The notes below the pieces were generated by a model, which saw only the letters and a program-made list of their open reading frames with translations, ran no database searches and was not told the origin of the DNA. Positions 42,816-55,050 of a stretch of DNA of 64,000 nt are shown here, piece after piece. The stretch comes from Nemertoderma westbladi (Eukaryota; Xenacoelomorpha; Nemertodermatida; Nemertodermatidae). The translations under genes and the position numbers were made by a program. Location of the stretch: positions 62,001 through 126,000 of the forward strand of contig JAUCBJ010008242.1 in the NCBI GenBank assembly GCA_032718475.1, in the 5' to 3' direction. Within the stretch, counting starts at the first letter, position 1. Every line of letters starts with the position of its first letter.

Positions 42816-43867
42816 TATAGTAGCTTTAATATATAAATTTTTAATATAGTTCTTAATAGGCCACTAATTTGTTTTTTATTTTTATTTGTGTATTGTTTGA
42901 TTTTATAGACCGAATCGCTTTACTTTTTTTTACTTTATTCGTTATCTTGTTTTTATTTAAATTACCGGTAACTGATAATTATGTTTTTTGGTTATCCAGC
43001 ATTAGTGTAAGTGAAAATAATTATTTCGAGTTAACACTAACGTAAGTCAGTAAGTTTTTGTCATGTGCTGCAACATTGCCTGACTTTGATACCGGTATTG
43101 ATACCGGTACTGGTAGCCCGAACATCAATTATTGTCGCTGTCCCCAGTCAGCCAGTCTCCCCCCACCACCGTTGTCGCTGCTTCGGGCTAGGCCTACTTT
43201 ATTCGTATCATCGCGATTTTGAAAATGAATTCTGAATTGCTAAACGCTGACCATCAACGCAGTCAAGCTGTCAAGCACAAGCTGTCATGGTTACGCGCTA
43301 AACAGTCAAAGAAATCAGGCAATACTGCAATGGCAGTACCGGTATTGCATATTAGCAATTCTACGTTTGCCAGTTTGCTCCTTTCTCTGCTGCTCTGTTC
43401 GCTGCCTGAACTAGGCCTGTAGACTGTATGTAATGTACTATGTAGCAGTATAGGCGACTCCAGGAACTGCACTACATCCTGACCCTGTGAGTATATGACC
43501 AGCTGACTATGGACTACCGGCTGACCGGTAGTACCGGTACTGTAGTAAGCTGTAGTACTGTCTGACTACTGACTGTAGTCAGGTAGTAGGCCTACTCCAC
43601 TCCCTACTGCTGTTGCCGTACGGTCTGACGGCAGGACGGTACAAGGCCTAGTGTAGTATTGTCTACTGCCTACTGCGTCTGTCAGACTGTAGGCCTACCT
43701 AGCTGCCTAGTCCAGTAGTCCACTACTCAGATAATCTGATAGTAGAGTAGGCCTACCGTACCGACACAGGACAGCAGGATTATACATACAGGTATCTGGG
43801 TTATCAGGGTATAGCTGTATAGCAGTGCAGTATACGTGATACGATACGGTATTGCCCTAAATTCACG
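42816..43867. other. Intergenic region upstream of the RRM gene
   Basis: No gene seen. From 43430 to 43850 the sequence is rich in short GTAGTACYG- and TAGGCCTAC-like words. The promoter of the RRM gene should lie here; I cannot identify a TATA box or initiator with confidence. Confidence 0.5.
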
Positions 43868-44653
43868 ATGAAGATATTCGTGGGTAAGCTTCCCGATTTG
43901 GTAACGTCCGATGATCTTCGTAAATTATTCGAAGAATACGGGAACGTTAGCGATTGCGATCGTTTGCATGATAAGGATTACGGATTCGTACACATGCACC
44001 GCGAGAAGGACGGCCAGGCTGCGATCGCGGCGTTGAACGAAAAAATGTTCATGGGAAACCGAATCCGCGTCGAAGCGTCGCAAAGTAAATCGGGACGAAC
44101 GAATAGTTCAGACGGGTGTCACAATTGCGGCGAGTTAGGCCACTTCGCTAGAGAGTGTACCAATACGGGTAGGCGCGTGATTCCGAGATCGCGTGAAACG
44201 GTTCGCGAATGGGGACCACTCGAGAGTTACATGGACGCCGCTGTCCGGAGGAGTTCGTATGATCGCTACATCGAGGAACAACGTAAACCCTTCCCGGAAC
44301 TCCCGCCAGGGTTTATCGAGTTTCTCGATTACTTCCGTGAGAGCATGGCTCGTCGTGGCCGGGATCGGAGCCCACAGCGCACGCCGGAGGAGTTAGTGCG
44401 GCAGTTTATCGATCGGGATCGCGGTAGGCTCACGGCGTCGGCCGCCCCTCGCTCCACCTTCCGGGACTACGACGCGTATCGCTCGGTCGCCGAACCGCCC
44501 GCTGTACCGATGCATCCGCCCCCGCCGTTGCCGTGGGAGACAACGTCTTCGTCGCTTCGACAGAGCGCCGAAGCGGCCGCCGCAGCCAGCGCTGCTGCAT
44601 CGTACTACGAACAACGTCCCACGGTGTCCGGGTACGCCAGCTACAAGTACTAG
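43868..44653 (+). CDS. RRM and zinc-knuckle RNA-binding protein (RBM4/lark-like), intronless
   Basis: 261 codons from ATG 43868 to TAG. Residues 1-70 form one RRM: IFVGKL is RNP2 and KDYGFVHM is RNP1. Near residue 85 is a CCHC knuckle, CHNCGELGHFAREC. The rest is Arg/Asp/Ser-rich, then Pro-rich (MHPPPPLPWE) and Ala-rich, ending in Tyr-rich sequence. RBM4/lark proteins, which act in splicing and translation control, have two RRMs before the knuckle; this protein has only one. The GC content of the third codon positions is much higher than in the flanking DNA. A single exon and a nearby poly(A) signal fit either a retrogene or a naturally intronless gene; no target duplication or genomic A-tail is evident. 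Confidence 0.85.
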   Translation: MKIFVGKLPDLVTSDDLRKLFEEYGNVSDCDRLHDKDYGFVHMHREKDGQAAIAALNEKMFMGNRIRVEASQSKSGRTNSSDGCHNCGELGHFARECTNTGRRVIPRSRETVREWGPLESYMDAAVRRSSYDRYIEEQRKPFPELPPGFIEFLDYFRESMARRGRDRSPQRTPEELVRQFIDRDRGRLTASAAPRSTFRDYDAYRSVAEPPAVPMHPPPPLPWETTSSSLRQSAEAAAAASAAASYYEQRPTVSGYASYKY

Positions 44654-44677
44654 AGGTTATCCTCATTTTATGTCTAA

Positions 44678-44683
44678 AATAAA
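44678..44683 (+). terminator. Poly(A) signal of the RRM gene
   Basis: AATAAA 25 bases after the stop codon, followed by AT-rich sequence. Confidence 0.7.
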
Positions 44684-44689
44684 ACTAAT

Positions 44690-46155
44690 TATATAAAACT
44701 TGGGTTCATTTTATTTTATTTTATGTCGAACACTTACTTTTTATTAACTATCTGACTATGGCGTGACGTAGATTATATATCGCTGTTTTACAAGAAACAC
44801 ATTGTAATTTCGTAGATTACCGAGTTTTTTTTCGGTTTACTAGTCGTATAATACGAGATCGGACTGTTTACCGTTTTGCCGTACTAACAATCGCCGACCG
44901 TTTACTCTGGTCTCGGAAATTGGTCGAGAATTTATTGCTGTTGACCTGCAGGCTATCGATAAATTCACCGGATACTCTAAGGATCCAGACCGGTGTTAAG
45001 AGATCGGTTTCCGCGAATCAGCAACTAAATTAATCTCAGTTTATTGCGTTATATCGTTATACAGATAAGTTTCGGGGATGCGAATCGTTACACACTTACG
45101 TCACTAGCAATATTTTCTTGTCGTTCTCGTTGTTCGTATATAATTCGAGTGGTTTTACCTATCGGTTACTTTTGCTTGTAATCGTTAACTCTCTGCATTG
45201 TTTGTGTGTTAAATTGGCAGTAAATTATTGTAAAAGAAAGTTAGATCGTTTTCATATCCGAATACGGCTGGAGTGATCGTGGCAGGACCGATGATGCTGT
45301 GTGGGGGGGGGGGGGGGGGTCTATCTATATCCAAGCTTTGGGCTTATAATTTAAGTATCATGGTTGGAAACATGATGTATCGCAAATATCCCTCCTGCTC
45401 ATGGGTTTATATATTAACAATAATAATATTTTATAAATAAATAAATATAAACTCTAACTAATATTATATTAATAAATCAACTATTACCTTTATGGTGCGT
45501 AAAGTAGCACTTTATAGGATTTATATGACTATTCGGGTGGGTTTATAACTTTACATCCCCCATACCTTACACCCACTCCACAGTGTAAGTAATTATTTAC
45601 TACTAAATGTTACGAAGCACATTATAATAACAGTAAGAGGATTCGTCACATAACAGTAACTGTATATATCTGATAGTGAAGTAGAATGGCAACGTCAGCA
45701 AACTAATAATTTTATTATATTTAAATAGTAGACTAACACCAACTAGCAGACTGTACCGGTCCAGGTAACACTACCTCCATCTACTATAACTTCTAGGTAG
45801 ATAGAATTATATATTTAGGTACAAATGTTTAGTCTTTGATGCAATTAAATCTTATTATAAAATGTGGATCGGTACATGTGTTACATTACACACACTAAAT
45901 AATCATTGCACAGACGCAACTGGAGCGGAAATATCTGCAACGCATAACAAATAGTGCACCGAATAGGCCAGTTGTAAAAACTCACAAAATACGGCGGGAG
46001 ATAAATACCACGTGAAATAAAATAACTGAGATAAATACCACGTGAAATAAAATAACTGTCTTCGATTATAATATGTTGTGCTGGTTGGGTGGGTGAGGAG
46101 GGGGGTGGGGTGTAATACAGTCTCACGTACTGACGTACTTCCGAGAGTTATTACG
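44690..46155. other. Intergenic region between the RRM and SLC35A genes
   Basis: Noncoding. It holds a 17-G run at 45303-45319 and a 31-bp tandem duplication at about 46000-46060 (GATAAATACCACGTGAAAT in each). The two genes converge here. Confidence 0.6.
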
Positions 46156-46866
46156 TCACTGCATCGTGAGGAAGGCGGCGCGCGACCGATCTACGTCTTT
46201 GAGTTCCACCGCTGAAACCATCGGGCCGCTTCTCGTCGGTTTATTTTGAGCCGACGTGTAGAGCATCACCGCTACAACGACAACCGCTGCGCCAGCCCCG
46301 AACCGGTTCGAGTAACGCGTTTCTAGGAAGAGCCAAGAGGCGACGCACGATAGGATTATAGCGAACGAGGTAGCGAAACCTTTTAGAATGTTATCCGCGT
46401 ATTTAATGACGACCGCTACTATCAGCCCCCCGGCCGCCTGCAGTCCGATAACGCAGTAAGTTAACTCGTTGTATCCGTAGAAAAAACCGTCGCGTTGGAT
46501 GTTACTGTAATCGTTGCTAAGCAACGCAATCACCGCGAATAGAATTTCCCCGAGACAGAGTTGAATGTTTCTGTGCCAGACGGATGTTTCGCCACTATTT
46601 TTAAGCATTTTCTCGAAGTAAACGCTCGCGAAACCCGAGCACAATGTGGCTACAAGCACCGCGCCGAAGCCTGTCATTATATTGTGGTGGTCTACTAAGG
46701 GGGTTGTTTCCGTGGTAACTGGGGCGGTTGCTATGGAGTCGTACTGCACCAATCCTATTCCGGTAAACAACAGCAACAAGGCGCCCCATTGGCTGGCGGA
46801 GAGTCTTTTGGATAACATTGTGACCGAGAATAATGCTGTGGTAAGTAGCTTCAACTGGGAGCAGAC
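46156..46866 (-). CDS. SLC35A-family nucleotide-sugar transporter, last exon
   Basis: The exon begins at 46866 after an AG acceptor (46867-46868) with GTC TGC TCC CAG, in phase 0, and ends with TGA at 46156. It supplies 236 residues: QLKLLTTALFSV, then transmembrane helices, FASVYFEKMLKNSGETSVW, RNIQL, GGLIVAVVIKYADNILKGFA, which are signatures of the SLC35A group of Golgi/ER antiporters for UDP-sugars or CMP-sialic acid. A polar C-terminal tail follows. The usual family sequence at the exon junction is TYQVTYQ; here it reads TYQ from the previous exon and VCSQ from this one. Which sugar is carried (A2- or A3-type) cannot be decided. Confidence 0.92.
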   Translation of the reverse strand, partial: VCSQLKLLTTALFSVTMLSKRLSASQWGALLLLFTGIGLVQYDSIATAPVTTETTPLVDHHNIMTGFGAVLVATLCSGFASVYFEKMLKNSGETSVWHRNIQLCLGEILFAVIALLSNDYSNIQRDGFFYGYNELTYCVIGLQAAGGLIVAVVIKYADNILKGFATSFAIILSCVASWLFLETRYSNRFGAGAAVVVVAVMLYTSAQNKPTRSGPMVSAVELKDVDRSRAAFLTMQ

Positions 46867-47004
46867 CTAACGATAACAGTTATTGCATTAATTAATTAAT
46901 TATTGTAATAGTATATAATGTTAATTGAGAAGGGCGATCTGAAAACTACTGATATACATCCACAAACCCCGTGATCCATATTGTCAACTATCTTAACTAT
47001 AAGT

Positions 47005-47383
47005 TAGTGTTTAAACGGGATCCCGATCCCGAAAAACCGGGATCCCAGTGAAAAATGCGACCCCATCCCCATTTTTTTTGGAACTGGATCCCGAAGTCCA
47101 TCAGCAGAACGGAAATGTTTTGATTTTATCGAATTTTTATGTCAGTAAACCAGCCAGTAATCAATTACAAAATAATTTAAATATATATAACTTTATCTCA
47201 CTAGTATTTCAGAAGTGTAAGATAAAGTGATTGTAACCAAAAACAAAACAGCCACATATACTTTAAGGAAATCCCTTTAAGGAAATCAATCCAAAATTGC
47301 AATCCTGATCCCAAAAACGGGATCCCGAGAGTGATAATCCCGATACCCGAATTCCCGAAAAGTATGATCCCATTTAAACACTA
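47005..47383. mobile_element. hAT-like MITE in the SLC35A intron
   Basis: Terminal inverted repeats start TAGTGTTTAAACGGGATC on the left and TAGTGTTTAAATGGGATC on the right. Flanks CTATAAGT (46997-47004) and GTATAAAT (47384-47391) match at six of eight positions, as for an old 8-bp hAT duplication. The interior is rich in GGGATCCCG words and codes for nothing. Confidence 0.75.
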
Positions 47384-47391
47384 GTATAAAT

Positions 47392-47739
47392 CCAACATTT
47401 TAAATTTCCTCTGGAAAACCCCATGCCCACACTCTCACTGTTACATAAGTCTCTTAATCCAATATACTTACTCCCAATAAGCCCCATATAATCCATCTCC
47501 AACAAATAATACCCATAATCCAATGTCACTCTTAAGTCCTATAGATTATCCAATACACTCTTACTCTTGTGTAAGTCTACTTTTATATATAAGTCCCATC
47601 CAACAGTATCACTCTTATGAATGAATGGGATAATCTTTAGGTTCATTAAGCCAATGAATGGCTGTTCTCCATAATGGGTGATCTTCTACAATATATCCTT
47701 CCACTGACTCCAATTATCACTCTTATGTAAGTAGGTAAG
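47392..47739. repeat. Degenerate outer edge of the SLC35A minisatellite
   Basis: Fragments such as CCAATATAC, CACTCTTA and TAAGTC occur repeatedly but out of step. They resemble decayed units of the array that follows, and the array loses regularity toward this side. Confidence 0.5.
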
Positions 47740-50700
47740 TCCCATAAACCAATATACACTCACTCTCACAACAGTCCCAAAATAAATCCAATATAGGTTA
47801 CCTGGTAAGTCCCATAAACCAATATACAGTCACTCTCACAACAGTCCCGAAATAAATCCAATATAGGTTACCTGGTAAGTTCCATAAACCAATATACATA
47901 CACTCACTCTCACAACAGTCCCAAAATAAGTCCAATATAGGTTACCTGGTAAGTTCCATAAACCAATATACACTCACTCCCACAACAGTCCCAAAATAGA
48001 TCCAATATAGGTTACCTGGTAAGTTCCATAAACCAATATACACTCACTCTCACAACAGTCCCGAAATAAATCCAATATAGGTTCTGGTAAGTCCCATATA
48101 CACTCACTCTCACAACAGTCCCAAAATAAATCCAATATAGGTTACCTGGTAAGTCCCATAAACCAATATACACTCACTCTCACAACAGTTCCAAAATAAA
48201 TCCAATATAGGTTACCTCGTAAGTCCCATAAACCAATATACACTCACTCTCACAACAGTCCCAAAATAAATCCAATATAGGTTACCTGGTAAGTTCCATA
48301 AACCAATATACACTCACTCTCACAACAGTCCCGAAATAAATCCAATATAGGTTACCTGGTAAGTCCCATAAACCAATATATACTCACTCTCACAACAGTC
48401 CCGAAATAAATCCAATATAGGTTACCTGGTAAGTCCCATAAACCAATATACACTCACTCTCACAACAGTCCCGAAATAAATCCAATATAGGTTACCTGGT
48501 AAGTCCCATAAACCAATATACACTCGCTCTCACAACAGTCCCAAAATAGATCCAATATAGGTTGCCTGGTAAGTTCCATAAACCAATATGCACTCACTCT
48601 CACAACAGTCCCAAAATAAATCCAATATAGGTTACCTGGTAAGTTCCATAAACCAATATACACTCACTCTCACAACAGTCCCAAAATAAATCCAATATAG
48701 GTTACCTGGTAAGTTCCATAAACCAATATACACTCACTCTCACAACAGTCACGAAATAAATCCAATATAGGTTACCTGGTAAGTCCCATAAACCAATATA
48801 CACTCACTCTCACAACAGTCCCAAAATAGATCCAATATAGGTTACCTGGTAAGTTCCATAAACCAATATACACTCACTCTCACAACAGTCCCGAAATAAA
48901 TCCAATATAGGTTACCTGGTAAGTCCCATAAACCAATATACAATCACTCTCACAACAGTCCTAAAATAGATCCAATATAGGTTACCTGGTAAGTGCCATA
49001 AACCAATATACACTCACTCTCACAACAGTCCCGAAATAAATCCAATATAGGTTCTGGTAAGTCCCATATACACTCTCTCTCACAACAGTCACAAAATAAA
49101 TCCAATATAGGTTAGCTGGTAAGTCCCATATACACTCACTCTCACAACAGTCCCAAAATAAATCAAATATAGGTTACCTGGTAAGTCCCATAAACCAATA
49201 TACACTCACTCTCACAACAGTCCCGAAATAAATCCAATATAGGTTACCTGGTAAGTCCCATAAACCAATATACACTCACTCTCACAACAGTCCCAAAATA
49301 AATCCAATATAGGTTACCTGGTAAGTCCCATAAACCAATATACACTCACTCTCACAACAGTCCCAAAATAGATCCAATATAGGTTACCTGGTAAGTTCCA
49401 TAAACCAATATACACTCACTCTCACAATAGTCCCAAAATAAATCCAATATAGGTTACCTGGTAAGTTCCATAAACCAATATACACTCACTCTCACAACAG
49501 TCCCGAAATAAATCCAATATAGGTTACCTGGTAAGACTCACTCTCACAACAGTCCCAAAATAAATCAAATATAGGTTACCTGGTAAGTCCCATAAACCAA
49601 TATACACTCACTCTCACAACAGTCCCGAAATAAATCCAATATAGGTTACCTGGTAAGTCCCATAAACCAATATACACTCACTCTCACAACAGTCCCGAAA
49701 TAAATCCAATATAGGTTACCTGGTAAGTCCCATAAACCAATATACACTCACTCTCACAACAGTCCCAAAATAGATCCAATATAGATTACCTGGTAAGTTC
49801 CATAAACCAATATACACTCACTCTCACAACAGTCCCGAAATAAATCCAATATAGGTTACCTGGTAAGTCCCATAAACCAATATACACTCACTCTCACAAC
49901 AGTCCCAAAATAAATCCAATATAGGTTACCTGGTAAGTCCCATAAACCAATATACACTCACTCTCACAACAGTCCCGAAATAAATCCAATATAGGTTACC
50001 TGGTAAGTCCCATAAACCAATATACACTCACTCTCACAACAGTCCCAAAATAAATCCAATATAGGTTACCTGGTAAGTCCCATATACACTCACTCTCACA
50101 ACAGTCCCAAAATAAATCCAATATAGGTTACCTGGTAAGTCCCATAAACCAATATACACTCACTCTCACAACAGTCCCGAAATAAATCCAATATAGGTTA
50201 ACTGGTAAGTTCCATAAACCAATATACACTCACTCTCACAACAGTCCCAAAATAAATCAAATATAGGTTACCTGGTAAGTCCCATAAACCAATATACACT
50301 CACTCTCACAACAGTCCCAAAATAAATCAAATGTAGGTTACCTGGTAAGTCCCATAAACCAATATACACTCACTCTCACAACAGTCCCAAAATAAATCCA
50401 ATATAGGTTACCTGGTAAGTCCCATAAACCAATATACACTCACTCTCACAACAGTCCCGAAATAAATCCAATATAGGTTAACTGGTAAGTTCCATAAACC
50501 AATATACACTCACTCTCACAACAGTCCCAAAATAAATCAAATATAGGTTACCTGGTAAGTCCCATAAACCAATATACACTCACTCTCACAACAGTCCCAA
50601 AATAAATCAAATATAGGTTACCTGGTAAGTCCCATAAACCAATATACACTCACTCTCATAACAGTCCCAAAATAAATCCAATATAGGTTACCTGGTAAGT

Positions 50701-53638
50701 CCCATATACACTCACTCTCACAACAGTCCCAAAATAAATCCAATATAGGTTACCTGGTAAGTCCCATAAACCAATATACACTCACTCTCACAACAGTCCC
50801 GAAATAAATCAAATATAGGTTACCTGGTAAGTTCCATATACACTCACTCTCACAACAGTCCCAAAATAAATCCAATATAGGTTACCTGGTAAGTCCCATA
50901 AACCAATATACACTCACTCTCACAACAGTCCCGAAATAAATCCAATATAGGTTACCTGGTAAGTCCCATAAACCAATATACACTCACTCTCACAACAGTC
51001 CCAAAATAAATCCAATATAGGTTACCTGGTAAGTCCCATAAACCAATATACACTCACTCTCACAACAGTCCCGAAATAAATCCAATATAGGTTACCTGGT
51101 AAGTCCCATAAACCAATATACACTCGCTCTCACAACAGTCCCAAAATAGATCCAATATAGGTTGCCTGGTAAGTTCCATAAACCAATATGCACTCACTCT
51201 CACAACAGTCCCAAAATAAATCCAATATAGGTTACCTGGTAAGTTCCATAAACCAATATACACTCACTCTCAGAACAGTCCCAAAATAAATCCAATATAA
51301 GTTACCTGGTAAGTCCCATAAACCAATATACACTCACTGTCACAACAGTCCCGAAATAAATCCAATATAAGTTACCTGGTAAGTCCCATAAACCAATATA
51401 CACTCACTCTCACAACAGTCCCAAAATAAATCCAATATAGGTTACCTGGTAAGTCCCATAAACCAATATACACTCACTCTCACAACAGTCCCAAAATAAA
51501 TCCAATATAGGTTACCTGGTAAGTCCCATAAACCAATATACACTCACTCTCACAACAGTCCCAAAATAAATCCAATATAGGTTACCTGGTAAGTCCCATA
51601 AACCAATATACACTCACTCTCACAACAGTCCCAAAATAAATCCAATATAGGTTACCTGGTAAGTCCCATATACACTCACTCTCACAACAGTCCCAAAATA
51701 AACCCAATATAGGTTACCTGGTAAGTCCCATAAACCAATATACACTCACTCTCACAACAGTCCGAAAATAAATCCAATATAGGTTACCTGGTAAGTCCTA
51801 TAAACCAATATACACTCACTCTCACAACAGTCCCAAAATAAATCCAATATAGGTTACCTGGTAAGTCCCATAAACCAATATACACTCACTCTCACAACAG
51901 TCCCAAAATAAATCCAATATAGGTTACCTGGTAAGTCCCATATACACTCACTCTCACAACAGTCCCAAAATAAATCCAATATAGGTTACCTGGTAAGTTC
52001 CATAAACCAATATACACTCACTCTCACAACAGTCCCAAAATAAATCCAATATAGGTTACCTGGTAAGTCCCATAAACCAATATACACTCACTCTCACAAC
52101 AGTCCCAAAATAAATCCAATATAGGTTACCTGGTAAGTCCCATAAACCAATATACACTCACTCTCACAACAGTCCCAAAATAAATCCAATATAGGTTACC
52201 TGGTAAGTCCCATATACACTCACTCTCACAACAGTCCCAAAATAAATCAAATATAGGTTACCTGGTAAGTCCCATATACACTCACTCTCACAACAGTCCC
52301 AAAATAAATCCAATATAGGTTACCTGGTAAGTCCAATATACACTCACTCTCACAACAGTCCCAAAATAAATCCAATATAGGTTACCTGGTAAGTCCCATA
52401 TACACTCACTCTCACAACAGTCCCAAAATAAACCCAATATAGGTTACCTGGTAAGTCCCATAAACCAATATACACTCACTCTCACAACAGTCCCAAAATA
52501 AATCCAATATAGGTTACCTGGTAAGTCCCATAAACCAATATACACTCACTCTCACAACAGTCCCAAAATAAATCCAATATAGGTTACCTGGTAAGTCCCA
52601 TATACACTCACTCTCACAACAGTCCCAAAATAAACCCAATATAGGTTACCTGGTAAGTCCCATAAACCAATATACACTCACTCTCACAACAGTCCCAAAA
52701 TAAATCCAATATAGGTTACCTGGTAAGTCCCATAAACCAATATACACTCACTCTCACAACAGTCCCAAAATAAATCCAATATAGGTTACCTGGTAAGTCC
52801 CATAAACCAATATACACTCACTGTCACAACAGTCCCGAAATAAATCCAATATAGGTTATCTGGTAAGTCCCATAAACCAATATACACTCACTCTCACAAC
52901 AGTCCCGAAATAAATCCAATATAGGTTACCTGGTAAGTCCCATAAACCAATATACCCTCACTCTCACAACAGTCCCAAAATAAATCCAATACAGGTTACC
53001 TGGTAAGTCCCATAAACCAATATACACTCACTCTCACAACAGTCCCGAAATAAATCCAATATAGGTTACCTGGTAAGTTCCATAAACTAATATACACTCA
53101 CTCTCACAACAGTCCCGAAATAAATCCAATATAGGTTACCTGGTAAGTCCCATAAACCAATATACACTCACTCTCACAACAGTCCCAAAATAAATCCAAT
53201 ATAGGTTACCTGGTAAGTCCCATAAACCAATATACACTCACTGTCACAACAGTCCCGAAATAAATCCAATATAGGTTACCTGGTAAGTCCCATAAACCAA
53301 TATACACTCACTCTCACAACAGTCCCGAAATAAATCCAATATAGGTTACCTGGTAAGTCCCATAAACCAATATACACTCACTCTCACAACAGTCCCGAAA
53401 TAAATCCAATATAGGTTACCTGGTAAGTCCCATAAACCAATATACACTCACTCTCACAACAGTCCCAAAATAAATCCAATATAGGTTACCTGGTAAGTCC
53501 CATAAACCAATATACACTCACTCTCACAACAGTCCCAAAATAAATCCAATATAGGTTACCTGGTAAGTCCCATAAACCAATATACACTCACTCTCACAAC
53601 AGTCCCAAAATAGATCCAATATAGGTTACCTGGTAAGT
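47740..53638 (-). repeat. Minisatellite of ~70-bp units carrying the SLC35A exon end and splice donor
   Basis: About 85 head-to-tail units of 70 bp (some 62 bp, lacking AAACCAAT). On the gene (minus) strand every unit includes ACTTACCAGGTAACCTAT. This is the last nine bases of the SLC35A exon at 53630-53747 plus its donor GTAACC. About half the units also keep the preceding GGA codon (GGAACTTACCAG). The last unit runs straight into that exon. Units are very similar, varying at a few sites (for example CCAAAA/CCGAAA). Blocks at about 48460-48663 and 51060-51263 share the same rare variants 2600 bp apart, showing a larger duplication. Confidence 0.93.
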
Positions 53639-53747
53639 TCCTGCATCCAAATTTGAAGTAGCAACAAACTGTAACAAGTTTTGCACCGTGTAAATAAAGG
53701 AAGGGACTATCATTTTCAGTGTTTCTACTTTGTTTTCAACTATGGAT
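53630..53747 (-). CDS. SLC35A-family transporter, middle exon
   Basis: 118 bp. The acceptor (TTTTTCGTTACAG) ends at 53748; the first base completes an AGA codon with the previous exon. The 39 further codons read VENKVETLKMIVPSFIYTVQ, then NLLQFVATSNLDAGTYQ, matching the family segment that ends NLDAATYQ. The donor is CAG followed by GTAACC at 53629-53624, a weak site with C at +5. The exon end is identical to the repeating unit of the adjoining minisatellite. Too short for most gene finders. Confidence 0.88.
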
Positions 53748-54371
53748 CTGTAACGAAAAATTAATAGGAAAAGTGATATTTGTATAAATACTGGTAGAAT
53801 CAGTAACTAGTTATCTTTAGCAACTAGAAACTGTTCTAAGTGTAACTCCTCTGGTAATATTATCACTATACAACATCACTACCGAACCTTGCAGACAATA
53901 AAGGCACCCCTCAATCGCAATCATTTATAAAACTATATAACATTCATCCCTTCGCCTTTGTTAGTTGCAGGTTTTTTAAAGAAGACTGCGAACTGACTTT
54001 TACAATGCAATTTTACATTTACGATTACTGCTTTAATAAAAATATACCTGGACCGGTTTGTTTTATTCCGTTTTAAAATATTAATTTATTTTATGACGAT
54101 GTACAAAACTTAATTGAGTAATCTAGTACTTTAGTATAATATCAATTACTCCTATCTATCACAATAATCGCTGGGCTCGCAAAACAACTCACACTGTAAT
54201 CAAATAAAATGAAAAATTAACCATAATTAAGAAAATATTTAAATGATTCAATTATTGCTGTAAGAAAGCGGTAACATTTGGCGGTAAGTGAGAGATATAT
54301 TTCTCCATAATGAAATTAAACTCATATTATTGAATGAATCTCTTCAATATTTATTTAAAAAGGTAACTCAC
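53748..54371 (-). other. SLC35A intron
   Basis: 624 bp between the middle exon and the upstream exon, AT-rich, GT-AG bordered (GTGAGT donor at 54371-54366). No repeats or ORFs of note. Confidence 0.75.
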
Positions 54372-54594
54372 CTGCGTAAACTATTAGAAAATCCAGCGAA
54401 GCTTCTTTCTTCATAACATAAAATGATAGCTAAGCATATTATAAGTTTAGTAAGTTCGTAACACAGTACAGCTGTAGTGCTGTAATACATGGGGCCTTCC
54501 TGCGTACGTGAGTAACGCATTAAAACAATAAGCGACGCGTTCTGAACCGTGAGTAATACTAAACTCGAGTATTTAACGAGTCCTGGGGATTCAT
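54372..54594 (-). CDS. SLC35A-family transporter, upstream exon
   Basis: 223 bp after acceptor TTTCTATGCAG. Frame: two bases complete a codon, then 73 codons including KYSSLVLLTVQNASLIVLMR, YSRTQEGPMYYSTTAVLCYE and LTKLIICLAIILCYEE, ending in two bases of a split Arg codon before GTGAGT. It covers the first two transmembrane helices of the family, including the conserved MRYSRT. A short first exon with the start codon must lie above 54594; I did not find it. Confidence 0.9.
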
Positions 54595-54875
54595 CTGCAT
54601 AGAAAAAGGTTGCAATGAAATAAAAGGAAAGGTAATTAAAAATATTATATTATATTTAATATCGGAGCAGGTAATTGTAAAAAACCCTAGCGGGAGTGGG
54701 GAGAGGTATAACATGTATAAGGTTTAACACATAAACTGCTGATCTGTTAGTAACATAAATTATTTTTTCTTCATTGACGTACGTCATCACGATAAGAGAT
54801 ACAAATTAATTTTAAATAGGCGCTTTATGATCATGTTATTACTTCAGATAGAGGCGCACATTGACCGCAAGTGAA
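54595..54875. other. Upstream SLC35A intron or 5' flank
   Basis: No exon recognised. Includes a GCGCACATTGACCGCAAG segment at 54853-54877 that duplicates the left end of the neighbouring MITE. Confidence 0.5.
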
Positions 54876-54879
54876 AATA

Positions 54880-55050
54880 GTGATCTTCAGCGCAAATTGA
54901 CCGCAAGTGAAATGACGTATAGTTTATTGTTTTGGTTTGAAAACACCGCCATTGTAACCTGCTCCTTTCCCTTAATGTTTTAAATTAAATTAATTGTTCA
55001 AACCCACTGAAACTTATTTTGTGTTTGCGGTCATTTTGCGCCATTGACAC
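54880..55050. mobile_element. MITE A (mariner-like, TA target)
   Basis: Imperfect terminal inverted repeats of about 35 bp (GTG ... GCGCAAATTGACCGCAAG on the left, with its complement GCGGTCATTTTGCGCC on the right), flanked by TA on both sides. Contains the 55-bp module at 54922-54976. Confidence 0.65.

Noticed and set aside
43219-43422. 67-aa ORF upstream of the RRM gene
   Set aside because: No domain; lies in a low-complexity region and overlaps a minus-strand frame of the same length.
47740-53638. CRISPR-like or protein-coding array
   Set aside because: There are no unique spacers and the DNA is eukaryotic. The two 67-residue frames at 48460 and 51060 are by-products of the repeat.
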